A stretch of DNA of 21,871 nt from an uncultured Lachnospiraceae bacterium (GTDB lineage: Bacteria > Bacillota > Clostridia > Lachnospirales > Lachnospiraceae): positions 1 to 21,871 of the forward strand of contig CAMAHO010000014.1 in assembly GCA_945834545.1 (NCBI GenBank), given 5' to 3'. The notes under the pieces were generated by a model that made no database searches, was not told the DNA's origin, and worked only from the letters and a program-made list of their open reading frames with translations. A program made the translations under genes and the position numbers. Shown here in pieces: positions 1 through 6,309 of this stretch (position 1 is its first letter; the number at the start of each line of letters is the position of its first letter).

Positions 1-53
1 GCGGACAAACGGTTTTCAAGACCGCCTCGTTATGACCACTTCGATACCTCTCC
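1..53 (-). tRNA. tRNA-Ser (anticodon UGA), 5' part only
   Basis: Read on the minus strand, the first 53 bases give the 5' half of a class II serine tRNA: acceptor strand GGAGAGG, D-arm GTATCGAAGTGGTC, then an anticodon arm with loop CTTGAAA whose anticodon TGA lies at 18-16. It would decode UCA and probably other UCN codons. The variable arm, T-arm and 3' end lie beyond the left edge. A good promoter stands just upstream (86-114). Confidence 0.93.
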
Positions 54-85
54 AAGTTGTCATCCCGTTTCTCACGGCAAGGGAT

Positions 86-114
86 ATTCTATCAAACCGT
101 TTCCAAGATGTCAA
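86..114 (-). promoter_or_regulatory. Sigma-A type promoter of tRNA-Ser
   Basis: On the minus strand, TTGACA (114-109) and TAGAAT (91-86) are separated by exactly 17 bases. The predicted start near 79 would give a leader of about 25 nt before the tRNA. This suggests the tRNA has its own promoter and does not depend only on read-through from ispD. Confidence 0.8.
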
Positions 115-124
115 CACAAAAATA

Positions 125-147
125 CAAAAAATCAGAATATTTTTTTG
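125..147 (-). terminator. Possible weak terminator after ispD
   Basis: Immediately after the ispD stop, the minus strand has an A-run/T-run inverted repeat (about 7-8 A-T pairs around a short loop) followed by further T-rich sequence. It has almost no GC in the stem, so termination would be weak. Read-through into the tRNA promoter region is possible. Confidence 0.3.
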
Positions 148-150
148 CCC

Positions 151-840
151 TTATTTTTTCAAAAAGCTTTTCATTAAAATCATATCTTCCGGAGTTGTCA
201 CTTTTAGATTTGTATAGTCTCCAAGATACATTTTCACCTTGGCATTTCCGTACCATTCCACTACGCCTGCATCATCCGTCACATTGGCAGTTTCAGGCAA
301 AGCTTCGTAAGCCTCCTTGATGATTTCACCTGCAAACACCTGGGGTGTCTGAACCGTCCATAGGGTAGAACGCTCCGGTGTCTCCACTGCAAATCCATCC
401 TGGTCAACCCTTTTGATGGTGTCCTTAACCGGTACGGCTGCCACGCAGGCACCGCAGACCTCCACCTGTTCCAAGCCTCGTTTCAGGATTTCCTCACTTA
501 CCAAAGCCCTGGCACCGTCATGGATGAAAATATAGGTGTCCTTTTCGATAAACCGCAACGCATTCCGGACAGAATCATATCGTTCCTTACCTCCGGCTAC
601 CACACGGACTACCTTATTTAAGGAATATTTCTCTAGGATTTCCTTTTTTACATATTCTATACTCTCTTCCGGCACTACCAAAACAACCTGGTCTATCACC
701 TTGGATGTTTCCATGGTATCCAGGGCATAAAAAATAAGAGGCTTCCCGTTGACTTCCAGAAACTGTTTTGCCACAGGGCCTCCCATTCTTTTCCCGTTTC
801 CGGCTGCTAAAACGACTGCCACACAGGGTCTTTTTTGCAT
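151..840 (-). CDS. ispD: 2-C-methyl-D-erythritol 4-phosphate cytidylyltransferase
   Basis: IspD transfers CMP from CTP to methylerythritol 4-phosphate in the non-mevalonate isoprenoid pathway, in the cytoplasm. The 229-residue length is normal for the family. Visible signatures are the N-terminal nucleotide-binding loop LAAGNGKRMGGPVAKQF (about residues 12-28), HDGARALV in the middle (usually HDAARP), VPVKDTIK, and TPQVF towards the C-terminus. The start ATG is 2 bases past the tsaD stop, and its GGAG ribosome binding site lies inside the tsaD end, so the two are probably translationally coupled. It appears to be the last gene of the minus-strand operon. An IspD-like ribitol/TarI cytidylyltransferase is the main alternative, but a lone IspD is more likely here. 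Confidence 0.9.
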   Translation of the reverse strand: MQKRPCVAVVLAAGNGKRMGGPVAKQFLEVNGKPLIFYALDTMETSKVIDQVVLVVPEESIEYVKKEILEKYSLNKVVRVVAGGKERYDSVRNALRFIEKDTYIFIHDGARALVSEEILKRGLEQVEVCGACVAAVPVKDTIKRVDQDGFAVETPERSTLWTVQTPQVFAGEIIKEAYEALPETANVTDDAGVVEWYGNAKVKMYLGDYTNLKVTTPEDMILMKSFLKK

Positions 841-842
841 GA

Positions 843-1862
843 TTATCGTTCTCCTAATTTAAGATTCGGAACTGCGTTCAAATCCAGCCCGCTTCTGTTT
901 CCTTTGATAAACTCGTAATACCCGGCTACACCTATCATTGCCGCGTTGTCTGTGCAATAGACAGGAGACGGATGATAAAACTCGATTCCTCTCGCCCGGC
1001 ACTGCTCTTCAAACGCTGCTCTCAGGGAGGAGTTGGAGGCTACGCCGCCGGCTATGGCAAATTTGTTCATGCCGTATTCCTTCACTCCGTGAAGAGAATG
1101 CTCTACCAACACATCGATAACGGCCTTTTGAAAGGAAGCAGCAACATCCGCCTTATTGACCTCTATCCCTTTCATGGCACATCCGTTAATATAGTTCAGC
1201 ACTGCAGATTTTAAGCCACTGAAGCTGAAATCATATTCGTTTTCTGCCACCTTCGCTCTGGGAAACAAAATCGCATCCGGATTTCCTTCCTTAGCCAGCT
1301 TATCAATCTTGGGCCCACCGGGATACCCCAGGCCAATGGCCCTGGCTACCTTATCGAAGGCCTCCCCTGCGGCGTCGTCTCTGGTGCGGCCGATGATTTC
1401 ATATTCGCCATAGTCCTTCACAACTACCAGGTGGGAATGTCCACCGGAGGCTACCAGACACACAAAGGGTGGCTCCAGTTCTTTATTTTCGATATAATTA
1501 GCACTGATATGTCCCTCAATGTGATGTACCCCGATGAGAGGAATGCCGGTGGCAAAGCTGATGGCCTTTGCTTCACTGACACCAACTAAAAGAGCCCCCA
1601 CAAGTCCCGGTCCATAGGTAACTGCGATGGCGTCTATGTCAGTCAGGGAAACATCGGCCTCCTTTAAAGCTGCAGTAATCACCTGATTTATCTTCTCTAT
1701 ATGTTTTCTGGATGCAATCTCCGGCACGACCCCTCCGTACTGGGTGTGCAGAGCAATCTGCGTGTATATCACATTGGATAAGACCTCTCTGCCGTTTTTC
1801 ACCACAGCGCAGGCTGTCTCATCGCAAGAGCTCTCAATTGCCAAAACCAATACATCTGACAT
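843..1862 (-). CDS. tsaD: tRNA N6-threonylcarbamoyladenosine transferase TsaD
   Basis: TsaD transfers the threonylcarbamoyl group to A37 of ANN-decoding tRNAs, together with TsaB and TsaE. The 339 residues match the family length. It begins with the ASKHA phosphate-binding strand LAIESSCDETACAVV. The metal-binding HxxxH is in HHIEGH (H114 and H118), followed by LVASGGHSHLV, GEAFDKVAR and, near the end, IAGGVASN and DNAAMIG. The start has GAGG 8 bases upstream. The stop of the preceding gene is only 3 bases before the ATG. The other two complex genes, tsaB and tsaE, are upstream in the same run. Confidence 0.97.
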   Translation of the reverse strand: MSDVLVLAIESSCDETACAVVKNGREVLSNVIYTQIALHTQYGGVVPEIASRKHIEKINQVITAALKEADVSLTDIDAIAVTYGPGLVGALLVGVSEAKAISFATGIPLIGVHHIEGHISANYIENKELEPPFVCLVASGGHSHLVVVKDYGEYEIIGRTRDDAAGEAFDKVARAIGLGYPGGPKIDKLAKEGNPDAILFPRAKVAENEYDFSFSGLKSAVLNYINGCAMKGIEVNKADVAASFQKAVIDVLVEHSLHGVKEYGMNKFAIAGGVASNSSLRAAFEEQCRARGIEFYHPSPVYCTDNAAMIGVAGYYEFIKGNRSGLDLNAVPNLKLGER

Positions 1863-1865
1863 TTT

Positions 1866-2447
1866 CTAATCCTCATTTATCCTTAGGTTCTCGGCTAAAT
1901 CCCAGCCGTAGATTTTCCACTGTTTCTTGTCATCCTGACGAAGGAGATACACTAAATGCGTAGGTATGCTCTTCCCGTTTTCCATCATGGTGTAACCACA
2001 GGACAAACGTGCAAACTCAAAGCCATCTACAGAGTAAAAATCCACACTGGTGCTGGCTGCTACGGAGCAATTGGTAATCTTTCTCTTTTTCAGCTTATAC
2101 ATATCAATCTCGCTCTTCAGGTTTTGCAGATAGCTGTCATACTCATTGGCCAGTACCAATTCGTCATCAAATAATTGTCTGCTTTTTTTGGCCAGGCCTT
2201 CCAGCTCTTCTTCCGTAAGCTCTTCATTATAGAAGCACTTCATGATTTCATTGTAATACTTAATCACTTCTCTGGGGGAAACCGGATATTCCAATTTCAA
2301 GTCCCTTGCAAGCACGGTCTGCACGGTAGTCAACTGTGTTTCCTTTTGATTTTCCTGTCTTCGATTGGATAAATAGGCATAATATCCGACAATGGCAATA
2401 ATCAACAATATAAAGATGATGGTCATTGTCGACATGGATTTTTTCAT
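1866..2447 (-). CDS. DUF6715-like membrane-anchored protein
   Basis: A protein of about 193 residues with one N-terminal membrane segment (TMTIIFILLIIAIVGYYAYL) preceded by a short Lys-containing start. The remainder is predicted to be outside the membrane. Conserved-looking stretches are SPREVIKYYNEIMKCFYNE and, at the C-terminus, VYLLRQDDKKQWKIYGWDL. From memory these resemble the Lachnospiraceae family DUF6715, of unknown function. I chose the internal ATG at 2447 because AGAAGGG lies about 10 bases upstream; a frame-extending ATG at 2468 has no ribosome binding site. It sits between rnz and tsaD in one operon, 29 bases after rnz. A role in tRNA metabolism is not implied by its sequence. 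Confidence 0.8.
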   Translation of the reverse strand: MKKSMSTMTIIFILLIIAIVGYYAYLSNRRQENQKETQLTTVQTVLARDLKLEYPVSPREVIKYYNEIMKCFYNEELTEEELEGLAKKSRQLFDDELVLANEYDSYLQNLKSEIDMYKLKKRKITNCSVAASTSVDFYSVDGFEFARLSCGYTMMENGKSIPTHLVYLLRQDDKKQWKIYGWDLAENLRINED

Positions 2448-2476
2448 CCTACCTAATCCCTTCTCCATTTATAAAT

Positions 2477-3388
2477 CTAATCTTCTTCAAAGACCAGCTC
2501 TACTGTTCTGCCGTCCTTGGCAGCAATGGTGTTTTCAAAAATTTGTTTTACATCCTTCATATACGCTTCCGGATGTGTCAGCGACGGGCTGTAGTGCGTC
2601 AGCCACAGCTCCCTTGCCTGACTGTCTCTGGCAATCTTGGCAGCCTCATACATAGTCATATGCTTGTTTTCTTTTGCTTTGGCTAGCTTTTCCGGCTCCC
2701 CGTACATTCCTTCCAGAATCAATAAATCAGAATCCTTCGCATTCTGTACGATGCTGTCTGTGGGTCTGGTGTCTGTACAGTAGGTCACCTTCAACCCCTT
2801 TCTGGCTTCTCCCAAAACCATATCGGGAGTATAGATGATGCCGTTTTCCTCTCTGGTTTCCCCCTTCTGTAAGGGATTCCAGAACTTTAGCGGGATGTTT
2901 TGGGCTATGGCGCGATCTTTGTCGAATTTACCGCCACGTTCAATCGCCACACTATACCCATAGCATACCACATTATGCTGAACCTTGAAAGAGTGAATTC
3001 GAAATCCGTCGAAGTCAAAATCCATGGCGTCTCCTTCTATCTCCTTACAGACGACCTGAAAGGGAAGCTCCGGAGCGATCACTCTGAGTGCGTTAACCAC
3101 ACGAGTCAATCCCTTAGGACCAATCAAGGTCAACGGCTCTGTCCTCTCCGCATTTCCCATGGTAAGAAGCATACCTGGCAAACCGCTGATATGATCTGCA
3201 TGATAATGGGTAAAACAGATGATATCGATAGGCTTTGGGCTCCACCCCTTTTCCCTGAGAGCCACCTGTGTCCCTTCCCCACAGTCCACTAAAATTCCCT
3301 GACCGTTATACCGCAACATCAGGGAAGTCAACCATCTATATGGAAGAGGCATCATGCCTCCGGTTCCTAGCAAGCAAACATCTAACAT
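2477..3388 (-). CDS. rnz: Ribonuclease Z
   Basis: RNase Z is a metallo-beta-lactamase-fold endonuclease that trims the 3' trailer of tRNA precursors lacking encoded CCA. The zinc motif HYHADH is at residues 61-66, followed by SGLPGML. Later metal-ligand regions are KVQHNVVCYGY, YCTDTRP and LTHYSPS. The length, about 303 residues, is typical of the short form. The start was placed at 3388 (MLDVCLLGTGG) because the GAGG at 3398-3395 is spaced 6 bases from it and abuts the alternative ATG at 3394. It lies in the t6A-gene operon, close behind the small CxxC protein gene. Confidence 0.94.
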   Translation of the reverse strand: MLDVCLLGTGGMMPLPYRWLTSLMLRYNGQGILVDCGEGTQVALREKGWSPKPIDIICFTHYHADHISGLPGMLLTMGNAERTEPLTLIGPKGLTRVVNALRVIAPELPFQVVCKEIEGDAMDFDFDGFRIHSFKVQHNVVCYGYSVAIERGGKFDKDRAIAQNIPLKFWNPLQKGETREENGIIYTPDMVLGEARKGLKVTYCTDTRPTDSIVQNAKDSDLLILEGMYGEPEKLAKAKENKHMTMYEAAKIARDSQARELWLTHYSPSLTHPEAYMKDVKQIFENTIAAKDGRTVELVFEED

Positions 3389-3402
3389 TCTCATCCTCGT
3401 TT

Positions 3403-3648
3403 CTACAGCAGCTCAGTTCGTTCCTCCTCTGTCACCGGAACCACAAAGCTCTCTGTCATTTTGTCATAACAATCCTCACATAAATCAAATTGATGTGTGG
3501 TTTTATCTTTACGGCCAAAGTAACCGAAATTGGCTACCCCATAAAAGCATTCCTCCAGAAGAAGTCCTTTTCGAACCCGTAGCGACTTTCCACAGGCATT
3601 GCAAACTACCTCTACCAGCTCTTGTGTCTTGGCATCCACTTTTCTCAT
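3403..3648 (-). CDS. Small CxxC/CxxC putative zinc-binding protein
   Basis: This gene is not assigned to a family. The product is about 81 residues with two cysteine pairs, CNACGK near the start and CEDCYDK about 40 residues later, typical of a treble-clef or zinc-ribbon fold holding one zinc. The middle contains an aromatic/Gly stretch (YGVANFGYFG). The start at 3648 is preferred because GGAG stands 6 bases upstream; ATGs at 3660 and 3696 extend the frame but have poorly placed ribosome binding sites. It ends 14 bases before the rnz start, so it is co-transcribed with rnz and the t6A genes. It may be a nucleic-acid- or protein-binding accessory factor, but nothing in the sequence fixes a function. 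Confidence 0.8.
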   Translation of the reverse strand: MRKVDAKTQELVEVVCNACGKSLRVRKGLLLEECFYGVANFGYFGRKDKTTHQFDLCEDCYDKMTESFVVPVTEEERTELL

Positions 3649-3783
3649 CTTGTTCTCCATCCTTTTCTGTAAGCTATCGCTGTGAAGCATATTCACAGCA
3701 CTCTACAGTATAAGATACTTTTCCGCCTATTTTCTTTGGAAAGTTTTGACACTGTGGGGCATCTATGGGACAACCCTTGTAGT

Positions 3784-4221
3784 TTAGGGGATTCTCTTCC
3801 ACATGATCACTGCATCTTCCTTGGGTCTATCGTAAAAGCCGGGTCTTATTCCCTCTGCTATAAATCCAAGCTTCTCATAAATGTGAAGAGCTTTTACATT
3901 ACTCTTTCTCACCTCCAGGGTGTAGGCCTGCACCCCAAGTCGTTCACCCTCTGTAAATAAGACTGCAAAAAGCTCCTGGCAGATATGTCCTCCCTGGTGA
4001 GTGGCTGCTACCATTACCTTATCTACATCAGCTTCCTCTCCCAAGACTACCATGCCGACACAGCCAAGAATCTGTTCCTTTTCCTCCGCCACCAGATAAT
4101 GACAGTACTCCTTCCGGGTAAGCTCCAGAAAGGCTGTTTCAGACCAGGGCTGGGTAAACAACTCCTCCTCCATTGAGGCGAGCTGCTTTGTATCCTTTGG
4201 TTGCAAACTACGAATGACCAT
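3784..4221 (-). CDS. rimI: Ribosomal protein bS18-alanine N-acetyltransferase (GNAT family)
   Basis: RimI acetylates the N-terminal alanine of ribosomal protein S18 using acetyl-CoA. The 145-residue protein has the GNAT layout: IRSLQPKDTKQLASMEEELF at the N-terminus, the acetyl-CoA region VMVAATHQGGHICQELFAVL (the usual QxxGxG/A loop is present in variant form), and the RimI-typical LEVRKSNVKALHIYEKLGF and GIRPGFYDRPKEDAVIMWK. The start overlaps the end of tsaB by 14 bases and lacks a strong ribosome binding site of its own, suggesting translational coupling. tsaB-rimI-tsaD clustering is common in bacteria and supports the call. Confidence 0.9.
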   Translation of the reverse strand: MVIRSLQPKDTKQLASMEEELFTQPWSETAFLELTRKEYCHYLVAEEKEQILGCVGMVVLGEEADVDKVMVAATHQGGHICQELFAVLFTEGERLGVQAYTLEVRKSNVKALHIYEKLGFIAEGIRPGFYDRPKEDAVIMWKRIP

Positions 4222-4954
4222 GTTCTATCTTAACAGCAGGTCCTCTGCCTTCCTCCCGTTCTCTCTCTGCCTGACTCTTTCGCAGGTATTCAGGCTGATG
4301 CTCCTCAGCCAAAATCCCCTTACCTTCTCGGAAAAAGTGTTCCCCTAAGGCAGCGATACTGGCTGCTCTTTGGTACATAGAGGCTGCCGGGGCATAGGTA
4401 AAGGAAAAGCTACTATTCTGCTCCAGGGCCTCCTTGTAAGCCACTGCACCGTCCCCCAAAAAAGTAACCGGCTCTTCAAAGTTTGCCAGTTCCGTAATCA
4501 GGGTGTTCAAATCCAAAGCGGCGGGGGCAAGCAATTCCTTCATATCATAGCCATGATTCTCATTTATGACAAATCGGTAGGCAGCGGTATAAACCTGATT
4601 TCTTCTGGCATCCATCATAGGGCAGACAATCCCGGCACAGCCATACAGGTTATAAGCAAGCCCCTGCAGGGTAGACACCTCCACCAAGGGGCAATTCAAT
4701 GCCAATCCCAGCCCTTTCGCTGTAGCTGACCCAATGCGAAGTCCTGTAAAAGAACCAGGTCCCTTGGATATCGCGATTGCATCAATCTCCTTCATCTCAA
4801 ATTGCAGCATGGTCCTTAGCTGATCCAGCATAGGAACCAGAGTCTGTGAATGCGTTTGTTTGTGATTGGTAGTATATTCTCCGATTAATCTCCCGTCCTC
4901 CAGCAAGGCCACGCTAGCAACCACCCCGGAGCTTTCAATAGCTAATGTCTTCAT
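4208..4954 (-). CDS. tsaB: tRNA threonylcarbamoyladenosine biosynthesis protein TsaB
   Basis: TsaB is an ASKHA-fold partner that dimerises with TsaD in t6A synthesis. The protein (about 248 residues) starts MKTLAIESSGVVASVAL and contains KGPGSFTGLRIGSATAKGL, both hallmark TsaB segments. It lacks the metal site of TsaD, as expected. I set the start at the ATG at 4954, which has AAAGGG 9 bases upstream; a TTG at 4960 extends the frame but lies too close to that site. The region just upstream contains a decayed duplicate of the tsaE 3' end. Confidence 0.93.
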   Translation of the reverse strand: MKTLAIESSGVVASVALLEDGRLIGEYTTNHKQTHSQTLVPMLDQLRTMLQFEMKEIDAIAISKGPGSFTGLRIGSATAKGLGLALNCPLVEVSTLQGLAYNLYGCAGIVCPMMDARRNQVYTAAYRFVINENHGYDMKELLAPAALDLNTLITELANFEEPVTFLGDGAVAYKEALEQNSSFSFTYAPAASMYQRAASIAALGEHFFREGKGILAEEHQPEYLRKSQAEREREEGRGPAVKIEHGHS

Positions 4955-5045
4955 AAGCAATATCCCTTTGTGTTAACCTCTTCCACTTCTATTCGTCGAT
5001 GACAGCTTTTTCCCTATTCGATGTTAGATCTCTTCCACTTCTATC
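4951..5045 (-). pseudogene. Remnant of a second tsaE 3' end
   Basis: Between the tsaE stop and tsaB, the minus strand repeats the tsaE tail. The 15-base string CTCTTCCACTTCTAT occurs on the plus strand at 4979-4993 and again at about 5031-5045. In translation the intact tsaE ends YRRIEVEEI, and the second copy reads HRRIEVEEV followed by NTKGYCL. The two arginines use different codons. The copy's frame then stops in a TGA that overlaps the tsaB ATG as ATGA. No start codon or upper part of the gene remains. Confidence 0.6.
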
Positions 5046-5458
5046 CTACGGTAGTCAAAGCCCTTCTCCAAATCCTTTGATATGGTAATCCGATAATAAT
5101 GCTCCGGCATGAGTTCCTCTATCAGGTTTGCCCATTCCACCAAGCACACTCCCTCTCCGTAAAAGCAATCCTCATATCCGATTTCATCCATCTCCTCGAT
5201 GTCGCCGATGCGATACACATCAAAATGGTAAAAGGGAAGCCTGCCTTCCTCGTATTCCTGCAAGATGGTGAAGGTGGGACTGTTCACCGGTTCTGTAATT
5301 TCCAGTCCTTGGGCTACCCCTTGGGTAAACACCGTTTTGCCAACGCCCAAATCTCCCACCAGAGAAATGACGGTTCCCGGTTTACAAATCTGCCCTACTT
5401 TTTTGCCAAACTCAAAGGTTTCCTCAGCATTGTATGTCTCTGTCATATAGATTGTCAT
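5024..5458 (-). CDS. tsaE: tRNA threonylcarbamoyladenosine biosynthesis ATPase TsaE
   Basis: TsaE is the small P-loop ATPase that works with TsaB-TsaD in t6A synthesis. The 144 residues match the family. Walker A is GDLGVGKT at residues 35-42. It is followed by VNSPTFTILQEY, the YHFDVYRI segment with conserved Asp, and CLVEWANLI (Walker-B-like region). The upstream GGGGGA lies about 11 bases from the ATG. It is the first of the t6A genes on the minus strand, separated from the YcxB-like gene by 148 bases of repeat-bearing DNA that could hold its promoter. Confidence 0.95.
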   Translation of the reverse strand: MTIYMTETYNAEETFEFGKKVGQICKPGTVISLVGDLGVGKTVFTQGVAQGLEITEPVNSPTFTILQEYEEGRLPFYHFDVYRIGDIEEMDEIGYEDCFYGEGVCLVEWANLIEELMPEHYYRITISKDLEKGFDYRRIEVEEI

Positions 5459-5498
5459 TTTTTAGATAAATCCCCCTGTTTTCAAGGATTGTTGGGCA

Positions 5499-5514
5499 TT
5501 GACACTCATGTCAA
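5499..5514. repeat. Perfect 6-bp palindrome upstream of tsaE
   Basis: TTGACA, a 4-base spacer CTCA, then TGTCAA. Each arm is also a consensus -35 hexamer on its own strand. The minus-strand copy could serve the tsaE operon, but I see no good -10 box at the right distance. It may be an operator or simply a small hairpin. Confidence 0.4.
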
Positions 5515-5521
5515 TTTCCGT

Positions 5522-5613
5522 GTCTTTCTGTCTAAAACTGCATCCTGTCTTTCTGTCCAAAATGGTAACGCACCTTTCTGCCTAACATCATTTTGTACTT
5601 TCCTAGTTAAAAC
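5522..5613. repeat. Degenerate short tandem repeats (3-4 copies)
   Basis: On the plus strand a 16-base unit, GTCTTTCTGTCTAAAA, occurs at 5522-5537. It recurs with one change at 5546-5561, with more changes at 5572-5587, and as a weak fourth copy running into the end of the YcxB-like gene. The spacing is about 24-26 bases. Its function is unknown. It lies in the 148-base gap between the YcxB-like gene and tsaE. Confidence 0.5.
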
Positions 5614-6083
5614 CGAATCTTAACTTTCTTTGGCGGAAGGTGGGTAGAGAGCACTTCGATTAGTGCCATCTTCTGATCTCCCAACTGCTTTCTGGGGAAA
5701 ATAGATGCATTATACTTTGAGGTATATAAAATAATGGAGCGAGAGGTGGATACTGCCTTCACCATGGAATCCCAATCCTGATGCTCCGATGTCTCTCCCT
5801 GAGAAACCGTAACACCGGTATCATCCAGCACATAATGCAGTGGTTGTCTGAAGCTTGGATTTAACAAGGCCTGCTGCTTACTCTTCATATAAAGTGTGAC
5901 AGGCAGATACAGCAGAAGAAGGATTCCAGCAATCAGGAAAATCCATTTCTGTGTTGACAACGCCACCAGGATACAAACCGCCCCCATACCGGAGCCCATG
6001 ATACCTCCAGCTGTATTGTAATGATGCATCAACATATAGTCATATAAATCTGCCGAACTGATTTGAATATCTATTTCTACCAT
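5607..6083 (-). CDS. YcxB-like membrane protein
   Basis: A 158-residue protein with two adjacent membrane segments in the first half (around residues 25-67: GGIMGSGMGAVCILVALS and KWIFLIAGILLLLYLPVTLY). A cytoplasmic beta-rich C-terminal domain contains HYVLDDTGVTVSQGETSEHQDW and SIILYTSKYNASIFPRKQL, matching the YcxB-like domain as I remember it. The function of that family is unknown. The ATG has GGAG about 7 bases upstream. A promoter (6234-6262) and a structured element lie in its leader region. It may be transcribed separately from the t6A operon. Confidence 0.82.
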   Translation of the reverse strand: MVEIDIQISSADLYDYMLMHHYNTAGGIMGSGMGAVCILVALSTQKWIFLIAGILLLLYLPVTLYMKSKQQALLNPSFRQPLHYVLDDTGVTVSQGETSEHQDWDSMVKAVSTSRSIILYTSKYNASIFPRKQLGDQKMALIEVLSTHLPPKKVKIRF

Positions 6084-6125
6084 TTTTCACTCCATTATAT
6101 GATGTTGGGGCTATACGCCCTTATT

Positions 6126-6235
6126 ATGATACCTACGGATTGTTTCGCACTTTGTGCTCTCACAATCCTACAAAATATTCGCACATCGTGGGACTACATC
6201 CCACGGTAATGCTCATATTTTGACCCTGGTATCAT
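6126..6235. repeat. Three-way-junction palindromic element
   Basis: Outer arms ATGATACC (6126-6133) and GGTATCAT (6228-6235) are perfect complements. Inside are two hairpins. Hairpin A has GGATTGT (6137-6143) paired with ACAATCC (6162-6168), and within it GCAC/GTGC around TTT. Hairpin B has AAAATAT (6172-6178) paired with ATATTTT (6215-6221), then GCA/TGC and ATCGTGGGA/TCCCACGGT around a CTACA loop. Short linkers (TAC, TAC, GACCCT) join the arms. This is either a structured RNA or a MITE-like/REP-like mobile palindrome. There is no coding potential. Confidence 0.6.
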
Positions 6236-6262
6236 TATATTTATGTAGGTACAAAAAATCAA
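6234..6262 (-). promoter_or_regulatory. Predicted promoter upstream of the YcxB-like gene
   Basis: On the minus strand, TTGATT (6262-6257) and TATAAT (6239-6234) are separated by 17 bases, with a predicted start near 6227. The -10 box overlaps the outer arm of the palindromic element, so the transcript would begin inside it. Confidence 0.6.
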
Positions 6263-6264
6263 GC

Positions 6265-6293
6265 AAAAAGGCGGGAAGCCCTGCTTCTCCGCC
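6265..6293 (-). terminator. Intrinsic terminator of ribU
   Basis: On the minus strand, GGCGG and GAAGC pair with GCTTC and CCGCC around a 3-base loop (one bulged A), followed at once by TTTTT. It lies 17 bases after the ribU stop. Confidence 0.9.
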
Positions 6294-6309
6294 CTCTTCT
6301 GAATTTTCT

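Noticed and set aside
4370..4729. 119-codon plus-strand frame opposite tsaB
   Set aside because: It is antisense to tsaB, has no initiation signal, and contains no family motif.
5522..5613. Possible CRISPR array
   Set aside because: The repeats are only about 16 bases, degenerate, with spacers of about 8-10 bases, and there are no cas genes nearby.
5099..5623. 174-codon plus-strand frame opposite tsaE
   Set aside because: It is antisense to a well-identified gene and Cys/His-rich in the manner of reverse-frame shadows.
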